Below are positions 25,418-33,307 of a stretch of 64,000 nucleotides of DNA, piece by piece. The notes below the pieces were generated by a model, which ran no database searches, was not told the origin of the DNA, and was given only the letters and a program-made list of their open reading frames with translations. The position numbers were made by a program, and so were the translations under genes. This stretch comes from Pelomonas cellulosilytica (lineage in GTDB: Bacteria; Pseudomonadota; Gammaproteobacteria; Burkholderiales; Burkholderiaceae_C), in assembly GCF_021353265.1 (NCBI RefSeq), contig NZ_JAJTWU010000006.1:354111-418110 (forward strand), written 5' to 3'. Position 1 is the stretch's first letter. Every line of letters begins with the position of its first letter.

Positions 25418-26506
25418 ATGCCCGACATCGACCTGAACGCGCTGCTGGACCGCTGCGGCCTAGCCGCCCTTCGCTACGTCGACGACCGGCACGCGTGGCA
25501 AACCGCGTGGCAGGCCGCGCCCTACCAGCTGATGACGTACGCGCCCGGCGTGCTGGACTACCAGGTGTGCTACCTGCGGGAGTCGCAAGAGCAGCTGCAG
25601 GACCTGAGTCTCGTGCTGATGCACGACGGCCGACCCTGCGGCGTGTTCCCGCTGCTGCTGACCCACGTGGACGATCATGCGCACCTCAGCGGCAACGGCA
25701 GCCGCATCACGCCGCCGCTGTTCGCCGCGACGCTGCCCGCCGGCACGATCAAGAAGCTCTGCGCACGGCTCATGCAGCTGCTGCGCCTGCTGGCCACCTC
25801 GCTGGGCTGCCAAACGCTGCTGTTCGAGCAGCCTTGCATGCCGCCGCAGGAGGGGCGCGGCCAGGACGACTGGTACCGCCAGTGGCTGGCAGCCGGAGCG
25901 GCCGTCAGTGTGAAACACGATCTCTTCGCCGACCTGCAGCGGCCGCTGGCAGATGTGCGCAGCAGTTTCCGCAAGAGCTACAAGGCGCTCATCAACACGG
26001 GCCTGCGCGCCTGGCAGGTTCAGCTGCTGGACGCCGGTCATGCCGACGCGGCAGCGTGGGAAGAGTTCAAGCAGCTTCACATCACGGTGGCCGGCCGGCG
26101 CACCCGCGCCGACGTGACCTGGGCGTACCAGCTGGACTGGATCCGTCAGGGCTGGGCCTTCGCGGTGCTGCTACGCGACCCAGCCGACGGTCGACTGGTC
26201 GGCGGCGGCTTCATCGAGCACACGCGCGACGAGGCGATGTACGGAGTGGGCGTCTACGACCGCACGCTGTTCGACAAGCCGCTGGGCCATGTCGTGCAGC
26301 AGGTGGCGATCGAGCGGCTCGTGGCGCTGGGCATTCCCTGGTACCGGCTGGGTGAGCGCAGCTGCCCGCAGGACCAGCCGGCGCCGAGCGCCAAGCAGGT
26401 CGCGATCTCAGACTTCAAGCAGGGATTCGCCAGCCACCTGTTCACACGGCTGGAATTGGCGTTGCCGGTGGATCGCTGGGCCGCCGCGGAGCCGTCAGCG
26501 GCGTAG
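25418..26506 (+). CDS. FemAB/GNAT-like acyltransferase of the glycan locus
   Basis: This 362-residue protein has the tandem-GNAT (FemAB-like) character of proteins found beside Pse and Leg genes: VRSSFRKSYKALINTG in the middle, GRRTRADVTWAYQLDW, GGGFIEHTRDEAMYGVGVY and WYRLGERSCPQ near the end. It likely transfers an acyl or aminoacyl group to a sugar. The ATG at 25418 (MPDIDLN) was chosen; the frame is open upstream without conserved sequence. It is the only plus-strand gene between 18322 and 35361, and its stop overlaps the convergent gene by 12 bp. Confidence 0.7.
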   Translation: MPDIDLNALLDRCGLAALRYVDDRHAWQTAWQAAPYQLMTYAPGVLDYQVCYLRESQEQLQDLSLVLMHDGRPCGVFPLLLTHVDDHAHLSGNGSRITPPLFAATLPAGTIKKLCARLMQLLRLLATSLGCQTLLFEQPCMPPQEGRGQDDWYRQWLAAGAAVSVKHDLFADLQRPLADVRSSFRKSYKALINTGLRAWQVQLLDAGHADAAAWEEFKQLHITVAGRRTRADVTWAYQLDWIRQGWAFAVLLRDPADGRLVGGGFIEHTRDEAMYGVGVYDRTLFDKPLGHVVQQVAIERLVALGIPWYRLGERSCPQDQPAPSAKQVAISDFKQGFASHLFTRLELALPVDRWAAAEPSAA

Positions 26507-28180
26507 CCAGTCGCGCAGCGGTCGCGCGTCGGCCGTGCGCGCACGAGCCGCATCGAACTGCGCGCGCCGGTAGCGTGCGAACACCGACGCATTGGCCTGC
26601 ATCAGCGCAAGCCGCTGCTGGGCTTCGACCATGCCATAGCGGGGCACGACGCGTTCATCCACGATGCTCCACTCGTGCCAGGCCAGCGGCCGCAACTCCA
26701 CCTGCATGACGGCCAGGCCCTCACGCACCAGGTCCTGCAGGCCGGACGTCGGCACGTCGAAACCCAGCGTCAGGTCACAGCCGCGCGCGAATTCCAGCAG
26801 GCTGCCCTGCGTGTTCTGCATCAGGCCGTCCACGTCCGTCTGCAGGCACTGGGCGACCAGCGTCACCGGCGTCTCAACCGCGCGCACGCGCAGCTTGAGC
26901 GTCAGGCCGCGCTGTGCGGCCCAGTCCCGCCAGCCCTGCACCGCGCCGGCGTAGGCGGTGAAGTCCACCATGCACATGCCGTTGGCGCTGATACCGTTGA
27001 GCACCAGGCCGACGGTGCGCAGCTCGCCGGTCTCGGCCGGGGCTTGCCAATCGCCCGGGTAGCGCAACGGGCCGCTGGGCAGCACGCGATCGGCGAGGTC
27101 CAGGCAAGGGCCGTCCTGCATCGCATGGTGCAGGCACAGCGGCGCCAGACCATCACTCTTGATCGCCAGGTTGTGAACGCGCGAGTGCGGCAGCACGAGA
27201 GTCGCCATGCCCTGCTCGCGGGCGTAGGTCATCAGCGCGCCGTGCACGGTGGCATCGTGGTTGGAGATCAGAAGCTGGCGCGGCGGGCGGCCGGCGAAGT
27301 GCTGCTCCAGCCACAGATAGAACAAGGTCTGCGCCTCCAGCGCTTCCCACAGCGCCTGCAGCTGCAGGTCCAGAAAGCGCGGCTGCGCGATCCAGCGCAC
27401 CAGATGCCGCCGCAGCACGTCTTCGATCGGCACGCGCAGCGCCTGCACGCGCGCGCAGGCTTGGGCACCGAGCAACGCCCGCACCTCGGGCAGCCCGACC
27501 AGGCCGCTCGCCGGAACGCCGTCCAGCGGCACGTCGTACATCTGCGGGCTGAGCGCGCCCACGCGCAGGCCGCTGGCGCGAAGTTCATCAGCGATGTAGC
27601 GTGCATCGTGGCCGCAGGTCGGCACATGGGCGATCAGGTCCAGCGCCGCCGGCAACTGGCGCAGGTCCGGCAACTGGTAGGCATCCAGGCCCGGGCAATC
27701 GAAGCCGTACGCCGTGTGGTGCAGGCCGCGATCACGCAGCTCGTTAACCAGCAGCAGCCCCGGCACGAACGAGTGCACGCCATAGGTGTGGGCTTGCTGC
27801 GGCAGCAGCACGTGCCAATGGTCGTGCGTATGCTGGGCCAGCACTTCGGGCCAGATCCGGCGGTAGCCATGCAGCGTCCAGAGCAGATGAAAGATGCGGT
27901 GGCCACTCCACGCGCCGTCCACCGCGGCCGGCGCGATGGCGGCCAGCACTTCGCCCAGGTCACGGCACAGCGCCCGAGCGTCGCGCTGCGCATCGGTGAA
28001 CGCGGCACCAGCGATGTCGGCGCTTGAACGCACATGCACCAGCGGCGCGGCGATGCCCTGCCCCAGCGCACGGTCGTAGATGACCGGGTCGGGCAAGAAG
28101 GCGCGGCAGCCCTTGTCGGCGACCAGGGCCGCTGCCATCGGCAGATCAAAGCGGTGCAGCACCGTGACGACTTCGCTCAC
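26495..28180 (-). CDS. Unknown 561-residue protein, possible GT-B glycosyltransferase
   Basis: I do not recognise a named family. Two Rossmann-like halves can be made out: an N-terminal part with LLISNHDATVHGALM and LVLPHSRVHNLAI near its end, and a C-terminal part opening TVGLVLNGISANGM and containing ARGCDLTLGFDVPTSGLQDLVREGLAVMQ, which looks like the donor-binding end of GT-B enzymes (a strand, then a glycine-rich turn and an invariant-looking Glu). It starts with GTG, with GGAG six bases upstream. It lies directly behind the type I secretion operon, separated by a terminator, in a locus that makes activated sugars but shows only one other glycosyltransferase. A role in sugar transfer is therefore plausible but unproven. 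Confidence 0.6.
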   Translation of the reverse strand: MSEVVTVLHRFDLPMAAALVADKGCRAFLPDPVIYDRALGQGIAAPLVHVRSSADIAGAAFTDAQRDARALCRDLGEVLAAIAPAAVDGAWSGHRIFHLLWTLHGYRRIWPEVLAQHTHDHWHVLLPQQAHTYGVHSFVPGLLLVNELRDRGLHHTAYGFDCPGLDAYQLPDLRQLPAALDLIAHVPTCGHDARYIADELRASGLRVGALSPQMYDVPLDGVPASGLVGLPEVRALLGAQACARVQALRVPIEDVLRRHLVRWIAQPRFLDLQLQALWEALEAQTLFYLWLEQHFAGRPPRQLLISNHDATVHGALMTYAREQGMATLVLPHSRVHNLAIKSDGLAPLCLHHAMQDGPCLDLADRVLPSGPLRYPGDWQAPAETGELRTVGLVLNGISANGMCMVDFTAYAGAVQGWRDWAAQRGLTLKLRVRAVETPVTLVAQCLQTDVDGLMQNTQGSLLEFARGCDLTLGFDVPTSGLQDLVREGLAVMQVELRPLAWHEWSIVDERVVPRYGMVEAQQRLALMQANASVFARYRRAQFDAARARTADARPLRDWLRR

Positions 28181-28202
28181 GCGGTCTCCAGATGACGTCC
28201 AG

Positions 28203-28232
28203 TCGAAGAAAGGCCGCCTCTACGGGCGGCCC
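28203..28232 (-). terminator. Intrinsic terminator after the type I secretion operon
   Basis: On the minus strand a 7-bp perfect GC stem (28225-28231 with 28212-28218, 6-nt loop) is followed by TTTCTT. It lies 4 bp after the stop of the TolC-like gene and before the next leftward gene, so full transcription of that gene needs readthrough or its own promoter. Confidence 0.65.
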
Positions 28233-28235
28233 GCA

Positions 28236-29576
28236 TCAACGCAGCGCGGCCATGACGCCCGGTCCCATGGACCACAGCATGGCCAGCGATTGCTGCGCCT
28301 CGAACAGCGTGCTGAGCTGCGCGACGCGCAGGGAATAGTAGTCCGACTCCGCGCCCATCACGTCGAACAGCGAGCGCCGGCCCATCTGCTGCCACTGAAC
28401 AAGCGTGGCAGCGCGCAGGCGTTCGCTGTTGCGCAGGATGTCCACGATGCGGCGCGAGCGGTCCAGCGCCGCCTCGGCGGTGCTGTACAGGTCGCTCATC
28501 TGGTAGATCTTGGCGTTGAGCGAATCGCGCTCCTGCGCCTCGGCCGCTTCGGCACGCTGGCGAGCCGCCTGCTCGGCGGCCTGCTGGCCGGGTTGCAGGA
28601 TGGGCACGGTCAGGCTGACGCCTGCATTCCACTCGCCGGCCTTGCTGCCGGGTCGCGCCACGGTGGCGATGCCGGTGCCGCCCAGGTTGACCTGGGGCTT
28701 ACCTTGCGCAGCAACGCTCTGCGCATAGCGGCGCTGCGCCCGCGAGTTGGCCTGCAGGTTCAGCAGGTCCGGCGCGTCGGCCGCGGCGCGCTTGAGCGAC
28801 TCGATGTCCGGAAGTTGGTTCAGTACGGTGGCGTAGCTGGCGCTGGGCGGCAGGTCATCCCCTACCAGGCGCTTCAGGCGGAACTCGGTCGAGCGCAGCG
28901 CGCTGACGGTCTGCTCCATTGACAGCTCGGCGGTCATCTGGCTCTTCTGCGCCTGGATCAGCTCGCTGGCCCGACCCTTGTCGACCTTGACGATGCCCTC
29001 CAGCGCCTCCACGAGGCAGGCCATGCGGCGCATGTACTGGCGGTAGATCTGCGCCTGCAGCAGCAGGCGGCCACGGTCGAGCGAGTAGTTGACGACCTGC
29101 ACGGCGATCTGCTGCTGCGCATTGAACAGCCCCTGGCGCGACGCCTCGGCGAGCTGCGCCCGCCAGGCCGCGTTGTAGGCGACGCGGCCGGCATCCCACA
29201 GCGGCATGCTGAAGCCCAGCGACAACTGGGACTGCACCTGGTGCTGGCGCACGCTGCCGACCTGTTGGCCGGCAGCGGCGCCGCTGACTGTGGCGTTGAC
29301 GCTAGGCTGGCCGGCCTCGCTGGCCTGCACCCAGTCCTCGCGTGCGGCCTGCGCCAGCAGCGTGGCCGCGCCGATCTGCTCGCTGCGGCGCAGCGCCGTG
29401 TCCACCAGCGTGACCAGTTGGCCGCGCGGATCGCTGGACGCGACCGACAGGTCCACGCCCCTGGCCTTGTCATTGAGGACGGAACTGTCATCCTCGCCGC
29501 ACCGCAGCTGCGCGCAGGCAGGCATGGCGATGCCACAGGCCAGGGTGAGCAACAGAAGGCGGGAGATGGCGCGCAT
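28236..29576 (-). CDS. TolC-family outer membrane channel of type I secretion system
   Basis: This 446-residue outer membrane efflux protein has a signal peptide at the start (MRAISRLLLLTLACG to the Ala-Cys-Ala site) and long coiled-coil helices in two repeats typical of TolC (for example TALRRSEQIGAATLLAQAARED and AEAALDRSRRIVDILRNSERLR, with beta-strand segments between). It should form the outer membrane duct for the octad-repeat proteins. The ATG at 29576 is preferred to a GTG 33 nt upstream because it begins the signal peptide. It is the last gene of the leftward operon with the HlyD- and ABC-type genes; the 135-bp gap upstream is the longest in that operon. Confidence 0.88.
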   Translation of the reverse strand: MRAISRLLLLTLACGIAMPACAQLRCGEDDSSVLNDKARGVDLSVASSDPRGQLVTLVDTALRRSEQIGAATLLAQAAREDWVQASEAGQPSVNATVSGAAAGQQVGSVRQHQVQSQLSLGFSMPLWDAGRVAYNAAWRAQLAEASRQGLFNAQQQIAVQVVNYSLDRGRLLLQAQIYRQYMRRMACLVEALEGIVKVDKGRASELIQAQKSQMTAELSMEQTVSALRSTEFRLKRLVGDDLPPSASYATVLNQLPDIESLKRAAADAPDLLNLQANSRAQRRYAQSVAAQGKPQVNLGGTGIATVARPGSKAGEWNAGVSLTVPILQPGQQAAEQAARQRAEAAEAQERDSLNAKIYQMSDLYSTAEAALDRSRRIVDILRNSERLRAATLVQWQQMGRRSLFDVMGAESDYYSLRVAQLSTLFEAQQSLAMLWSMGPGVMAALR

Positions 29577-29711
29577 GGGCGGTACAGCGGCAGGAGACAC
29601 AACCTTCACTAGACCATGGCGCCCACAGCCGAGAAGACGCGAGAAACGGCGGATGGGGTGGCCTATTCCGCGGACGCACTCGCCGCCACGGCACTCACGA
29701 TCGACCGCTTG

Positions 29712-30917
29712 TCAGCGCTCCTTCAGCGCTTCCTGGCTCTTCATCAGCGGCCGCAGCACGAAGCTGAGCACGGTGCGCTCGCCTGTCTTGATCTCGACCG
29801 TGGCGCTCATGCCAGGGATGACCGGCAGCGGCTTGCCGTTGCGCGTGAGGGTGTTGTGGTCGGCGCGCACCAGCGCGCGGTAATAGCGTGCATCTCCCGT
29901 GGCGGTGATCTTCTCGTTGTCACCCAGCGTGTCGGCGCTGATGGTCTCTATCCGGCCTTCCAGGCCCCCGTTGATGTTGTAGTCGTAGCCGGTGATCTTC
30001 ATGATCGCACGCTGGCCGACCTGGATGAAACCCACCTCGCTGGGTGGCACGCGGGCCTCGATCAGCACCGCCTCGCCCAGGGGCACGATCTCCATGATGG
30101 GCGCGCCGCTGCCGACCACGCCGCCCAGCGTCGTGATGCGGATGTTCTTGACGATGCCGTGCACCGGCGAGCGCAGCACCGTGCGCTTCATCGCGTCCTG
30201 GCGAACCACCTGCTGCTCGTCGAGCGCGGCCAGTTCGTTCTCCTGACGCGTCAGCTCCTGGCTGGCGTCCTGGCGAAAGCGACTGATGCGTTCCTGGCGC
30301 TGCTGGCGCAGGTCGTTGATCTGGCGGTTCACACGCATGACCTCGACCTCGGACATGAGCCCGCGCGCCGACAGCTCCTGCGCCACCTTCAGCTCCTTGG
30401 CCAGCAGCCCGATGCTGCGATCCAGGCTGGACACTGCCTCGTCCAGCAGACGTTGGCGGGCCTCGTAGGCCTGCCGCTCCAGCTGCACGGCCTCGGCCTT
30501 GGGCGGCACGTCGGCCGGCAGTTCGAAACGGCTGCCATAGGCCTCAGCCCGTAGCCGCGCCACGGCCACACGCATCGCCGTGCGGCGCAGCGCGCCCTCG
30601 TTCTCCTGCGCCTCCACACGGGTCGGATCCAGGCGCGCCAGCTCCTGGCCGGCCTGCACCTCCTCGCCCTCGCGCACCTTCAGCTCGGCCAACAGGCCGC
30701 TGTCCAGACTGGCGATGACCTGCTCCCGCGCCTCAGGCACGACGCGGCCTTGCACACGGCTCAGCTGATCCACCTTCGCGATGCTGGCCCAGGCGACGGC
30801 GGCGAACAGCGCCGCCGCCAGCAGGTACAGCGCCCACATCGAGCGCGGCAGTGGCTCGTCAGCCAGCGCATTGGCCAGCGCGCTGGTGAACATGCCGTCG
30901 TGTCGGGCCGCTGCCAT
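29712..30917 (-). CDS. HlyD-family periplasmic adaptor of type I secretion system
   Basis: This 401-residue membrane fusion protein has one N-terminal membrane helix (about residues 28-48), then a lipoyl half motif (SRVQGRVVPEAREQVIASL, VREGEEVQAGQ), a long coiled coil rich in Arg, Glu and Gln (about 110-235), the second lipoyl half (VLRSPVHGIVKNI) and a beta-barrel (IPGMSATVEIKTGERTV) as in HlyD/LapC. It bridges the inner-membrane ABC exporter and the TolC-like channel. The sequence reads GTGATG at the start; the ATG (30917) with GTGAGG before it was used. It lies 28 bp downstream of the exporter gene. Confidence 0.9.
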   Translation of the reverse strand: MAAARHDGMFTSALANALADEPLPRSMWALYLLAAALFAAVAWASIAKVDQLSRVQGRVVPEAREQVIASLDSGLLAELKVREGEEVQAGQELARLDPTRVEAQENEGALRRTAMRVAVARLRAEAYGSRFELPADVPPKAEAVQLERQAYEARQRLLDEAVSSLDRSIGLLAKELKVAQELSARGLMSEVEVMRVNRQINDLRQQRQERISRFRQDASQELTRQENELAALDEQQVVRQDAMKRTVLRSPVHGIVKNIRITTLGGVVGSGAPIMEIVPLGEAVLIEARVPPSEVGFIQVGQRAIMKITGYDYNINGGLEGRIETISADTLGDNEKITATGDARYYRALVRADHNTLTRNGKPLPVIPGMSATVEIKTGERTVLSFVLRPLMKSQEALKER

Positions 30918-30945
30918 CACGCCTCACTCGCCGTCGGTCGCAACG

Positions 30946-33285
30946 TCACACCGAGGCCTGCCGCTGCACGGGCTGCGCGGCCGGGTGCATGTGCACCTGC
31001 GGCTGCTGCTCGGCCGCGGGACGCACGCCGGACAAGGCGGCCAGTACCTTGTCGCGCGGACCGTCCAGCACAACCTTGCCGTTGTCCATGACCACGACGC
31101 GGGTGACCAGCTCCAGCACTGCCGGCCGGTGCGTCACAGCCACCAGCGTCACGCCGTCGGAGGCCTGCTTCAGCTGCCGCAAGAAGCTCATCTCCGACTG
31201 CGCATCCATCGAGCTGGTGGGCTCGTCCATCAGCAGGATCTTCGGCCGGTTGACCAGCGCCCGCGCCAGCGCCACCAACTGCCGCTGGCCGCCCGACAAC
31301 ATGGCGCCCATCTCGCCCACCGGCAGGTCCCAGCCTTGCGGATGCGACGAGACGACACGGTCCAGACCGGTCAGCTTGGCCACTTCGACCAGCCGCGCGG
31401 CGTCCACGTCGCTGCGGCCCATCAGCACGTTGTCGCGCAACGAGCCGTGGAACAGCCGCGGCTCCTGCGACACGAAGCCCACATGGGCGCGGTACTCGGC
31501 TGGGTCTACCTGGCGCAGGTCGATGCCTTCGACCTCGACCATGCCCTCGGTCGGCTGGTAGAGCCCGCCCAGCAGCCGCAGCACGGTGGACTTGCCGCTG
31601 CCGATGCGGCCAAGGATGGCGATGCGCTCGCCGGCCTCGATGCGCAGCGACACGCCGTTCAACACCTTGGGCGCCGCCTGTCCCGGCACGGGCGGCGGAT
31701 AGCTGAAGCCCACGTCGTTCAGGCCCACGCGGCCGCTCACCTGGCTCAGCGGCACGTAATGCTGCCCCTGCTGGCGCTCGGTCGGCTTGCTCATCAGCGT
31801 GTCCAGGCTCTGCAGCGCGGCGCGCGCGCCCTGGTAGCGCGTGACCAGCCCAACCAGCGCTCCCAGCGGCGCCAGCGCACGCATGGAGAACATGATGGAA
31901 CCCACCAGTGCACCCTGCGTGATCGCGCCATCGCGGATCAGATAGACGCCCACCAGCAACATGACCAGTGTGTTGACCTGGTACATGGAATGCGTCAGGT
32001 GGCTGATGAGCCCGTGCATACTGCGCATGCGGTGGCCGGACTCCGCCGCCACGGCATTGCTGAGCTCGTAGCGGTGCTGGAACTGCGGCGCCGCGCCGGA
32101 GGTCTTGACGTCCTCAAGCCCTTCCAGCGCCTCCACGAGGTTGCCCTGCAGCTCCGCATGCTCGGCCATGCCGGTGCGCACGGCGCGGCGCACCAGGCGC
32201 TGCAACACGAGGATGCCGATCAGCATCAGCGGCACGATCAGCGTGACCACCCAGCCCAGCGGCCCGCCGACGACGAAGATCATGCCGATGAAGATCAGAA
32301 TGAAGGGCACGTCGCTGATGACGGACATCGATGCCGAGGCAAAGAAATCCCGCACCGTCTCCACCTGGCCCATGTAGTGGGCACAGGAGCCCGCCGACGC
32401 AGGCCGGTGCTCCATGCGGATGGACAGGATGTGCTTGAACAGCCGCGAGCCGATGATGAGGTCGGCCTTGCGGCCGGCGAGGTCGATCAGGTCGGCCCGC
32501 AGGTGCTTGGCGAACAGGTCGAAGGCTACGCACAACGCGCCCCCGATGACCAGCGTCCACAGCGTGGCCAGTGCGTCCTGGTGCGGGATGACCTTGTCGT
32601 AGATGACCGCCGTGACCATGCCGGTGCCCAGCATCAGCACGTTGCTCAGCAGCGCGGCGAGCATGGCGCCGCGGTAATAGGGCATGAAGCGCTTGAGCGT
32701 GCCCCACAGCCAGTGGTCAGTCGCGTCCAGCTGGATCAGGTGGTGGTGGGCGCGGGCCTGCGCGCGCGGCACCTCGGCCGGGCTGACCAACAGGCAGAAG
32801 CCGCTGTACTCGTCCTGCAGCTCCGTCAGCGATGCCTCGCAGGCCTTGGCGTCGGCACCGGGAAACACCACCTCGAAGCGGCCGGCGCCGTCGCTGAGGG
32901 GGCGCACCAGCAGGCAGGCATCACCGCCCTTGAGCAGCAGCACGGCGGGCAACATCAGGCCGTTGATCTGCTCCAGCGCGCGGCGCTGCATTGCGGCGTC
33001 GTAACCGGCCTCGCGCATCAGGCGCACGGCCTGGTCGGGCGCCAGCGCGCCATCGGCCGCACCATCAGCACGCAGCGACGCCGCCGAACGCGGCCGGCCG
33101 TGGTACTGCGTCAGCCAGACCAGCGCATGCAGCAGCGGGTCGCCGAGGTCGGCGCCTGCACCGGCCACGTCCTCGGCCTCGGGCCGCCGCGGCGGCGCGG
33201 GCGGTGCCTCCGCGAGGTGCGGGCCGCGTCGACCGCCCTCGGCGGGCGGGTCGAAGAAGTCATCGCGGCGAGGGGAAGGCGGCAC
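30946..33285 (-). CDS. Type I secretion ABC exporter with peptidase-like (CLD) domain
   Basis: This 779-residue exporter of the LapB/LssB type has a proline-rich leader (1-45), then a C39 peptidase-like domain (about 45-180) without the catalytic Cys, as in RTX exporters, then a six-helix permease domain (about 195-480) and an ATPase domain with Walker A GRIGSGKST, signature LSGGQRQ, Walker B ILLMDEPTSSMD and H-loop VTHRP. It energises export of unfolded substrates with C-terminal signals. GTG at 33285 with GGAG 8 bases upstream is the start. It is flanked by the GT41 gene (22 bp upstream) and the HlyD gene, so glycosyltransferase and exporter should be cotranscribed. Confidence 0.92.
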   Translation of the reverse strand: MPPSPRRDDFFDPPAEGGRRGPHLAEAPPAPPRRPEAEDVAGAGADLGDPLLHALVWLTQYHGRPRSAASLRADGAADGALAPDQAVRLMREAGYDAAMQRRALEQINGLMLPAVLLLKGGDACLLVRPLSDGAGRFEVVFPGADAKACEASLTELQDEYSGFCLLVSPAEVPRAQARAHHHLIQLDATDHWLWGTLKRFMPYYRGAMLAALLSNVLMLGTGMVTAVIYDKVIPHQDALATLWTLVIGGALCVAFDLFAKHLRADLIDLAGRKADLIIGSRLFKHILSIRMEHRPASAGSCAHYMGQVETVRDFFASASMSVISDVPFILIFIGMIFVVGGPLGWVVTLIVPLMLIGILVLQRLVRRAVRTGMAEHAELQGNLVEALEGLEDVKTSGAAPQFQHRYELSNAVAAESGHRMRSMHGLISHLTHSMYQVNTLVMLLVGVYLIRDGAITQGALVGSIMFSMRALAPLGALVGLVTRYQGARAALQSLDTLMSKPTERQQGQHYVPLSQVSGRVGLNDVGFSYPPPVPGQAAPKVLNGVSLRIEAGERIAILGRIGSGKSTVLRLLGGLYQPTEGMVEVEGIDLRQVDPAEYRAHVGFVSQEPRLFHGSLRDNVLMGRSDVDAARLVEVAKLTGLDRVVSSHPQGWDLPVGEMGAMLSGGQRQLVALARALVNRPKILLMDEPTSSMDAQSEMSFLRQLKQASDGVTLVAVTHRPAVLELVTRVVVMDNGKVVLDGPRDKVLAALSGVRPAAEQQPQVHMHPAAQPVQRQASV

Positions 33286-33307
33286 CGGGGCTACTCCGTC
33301 TCAGCGC

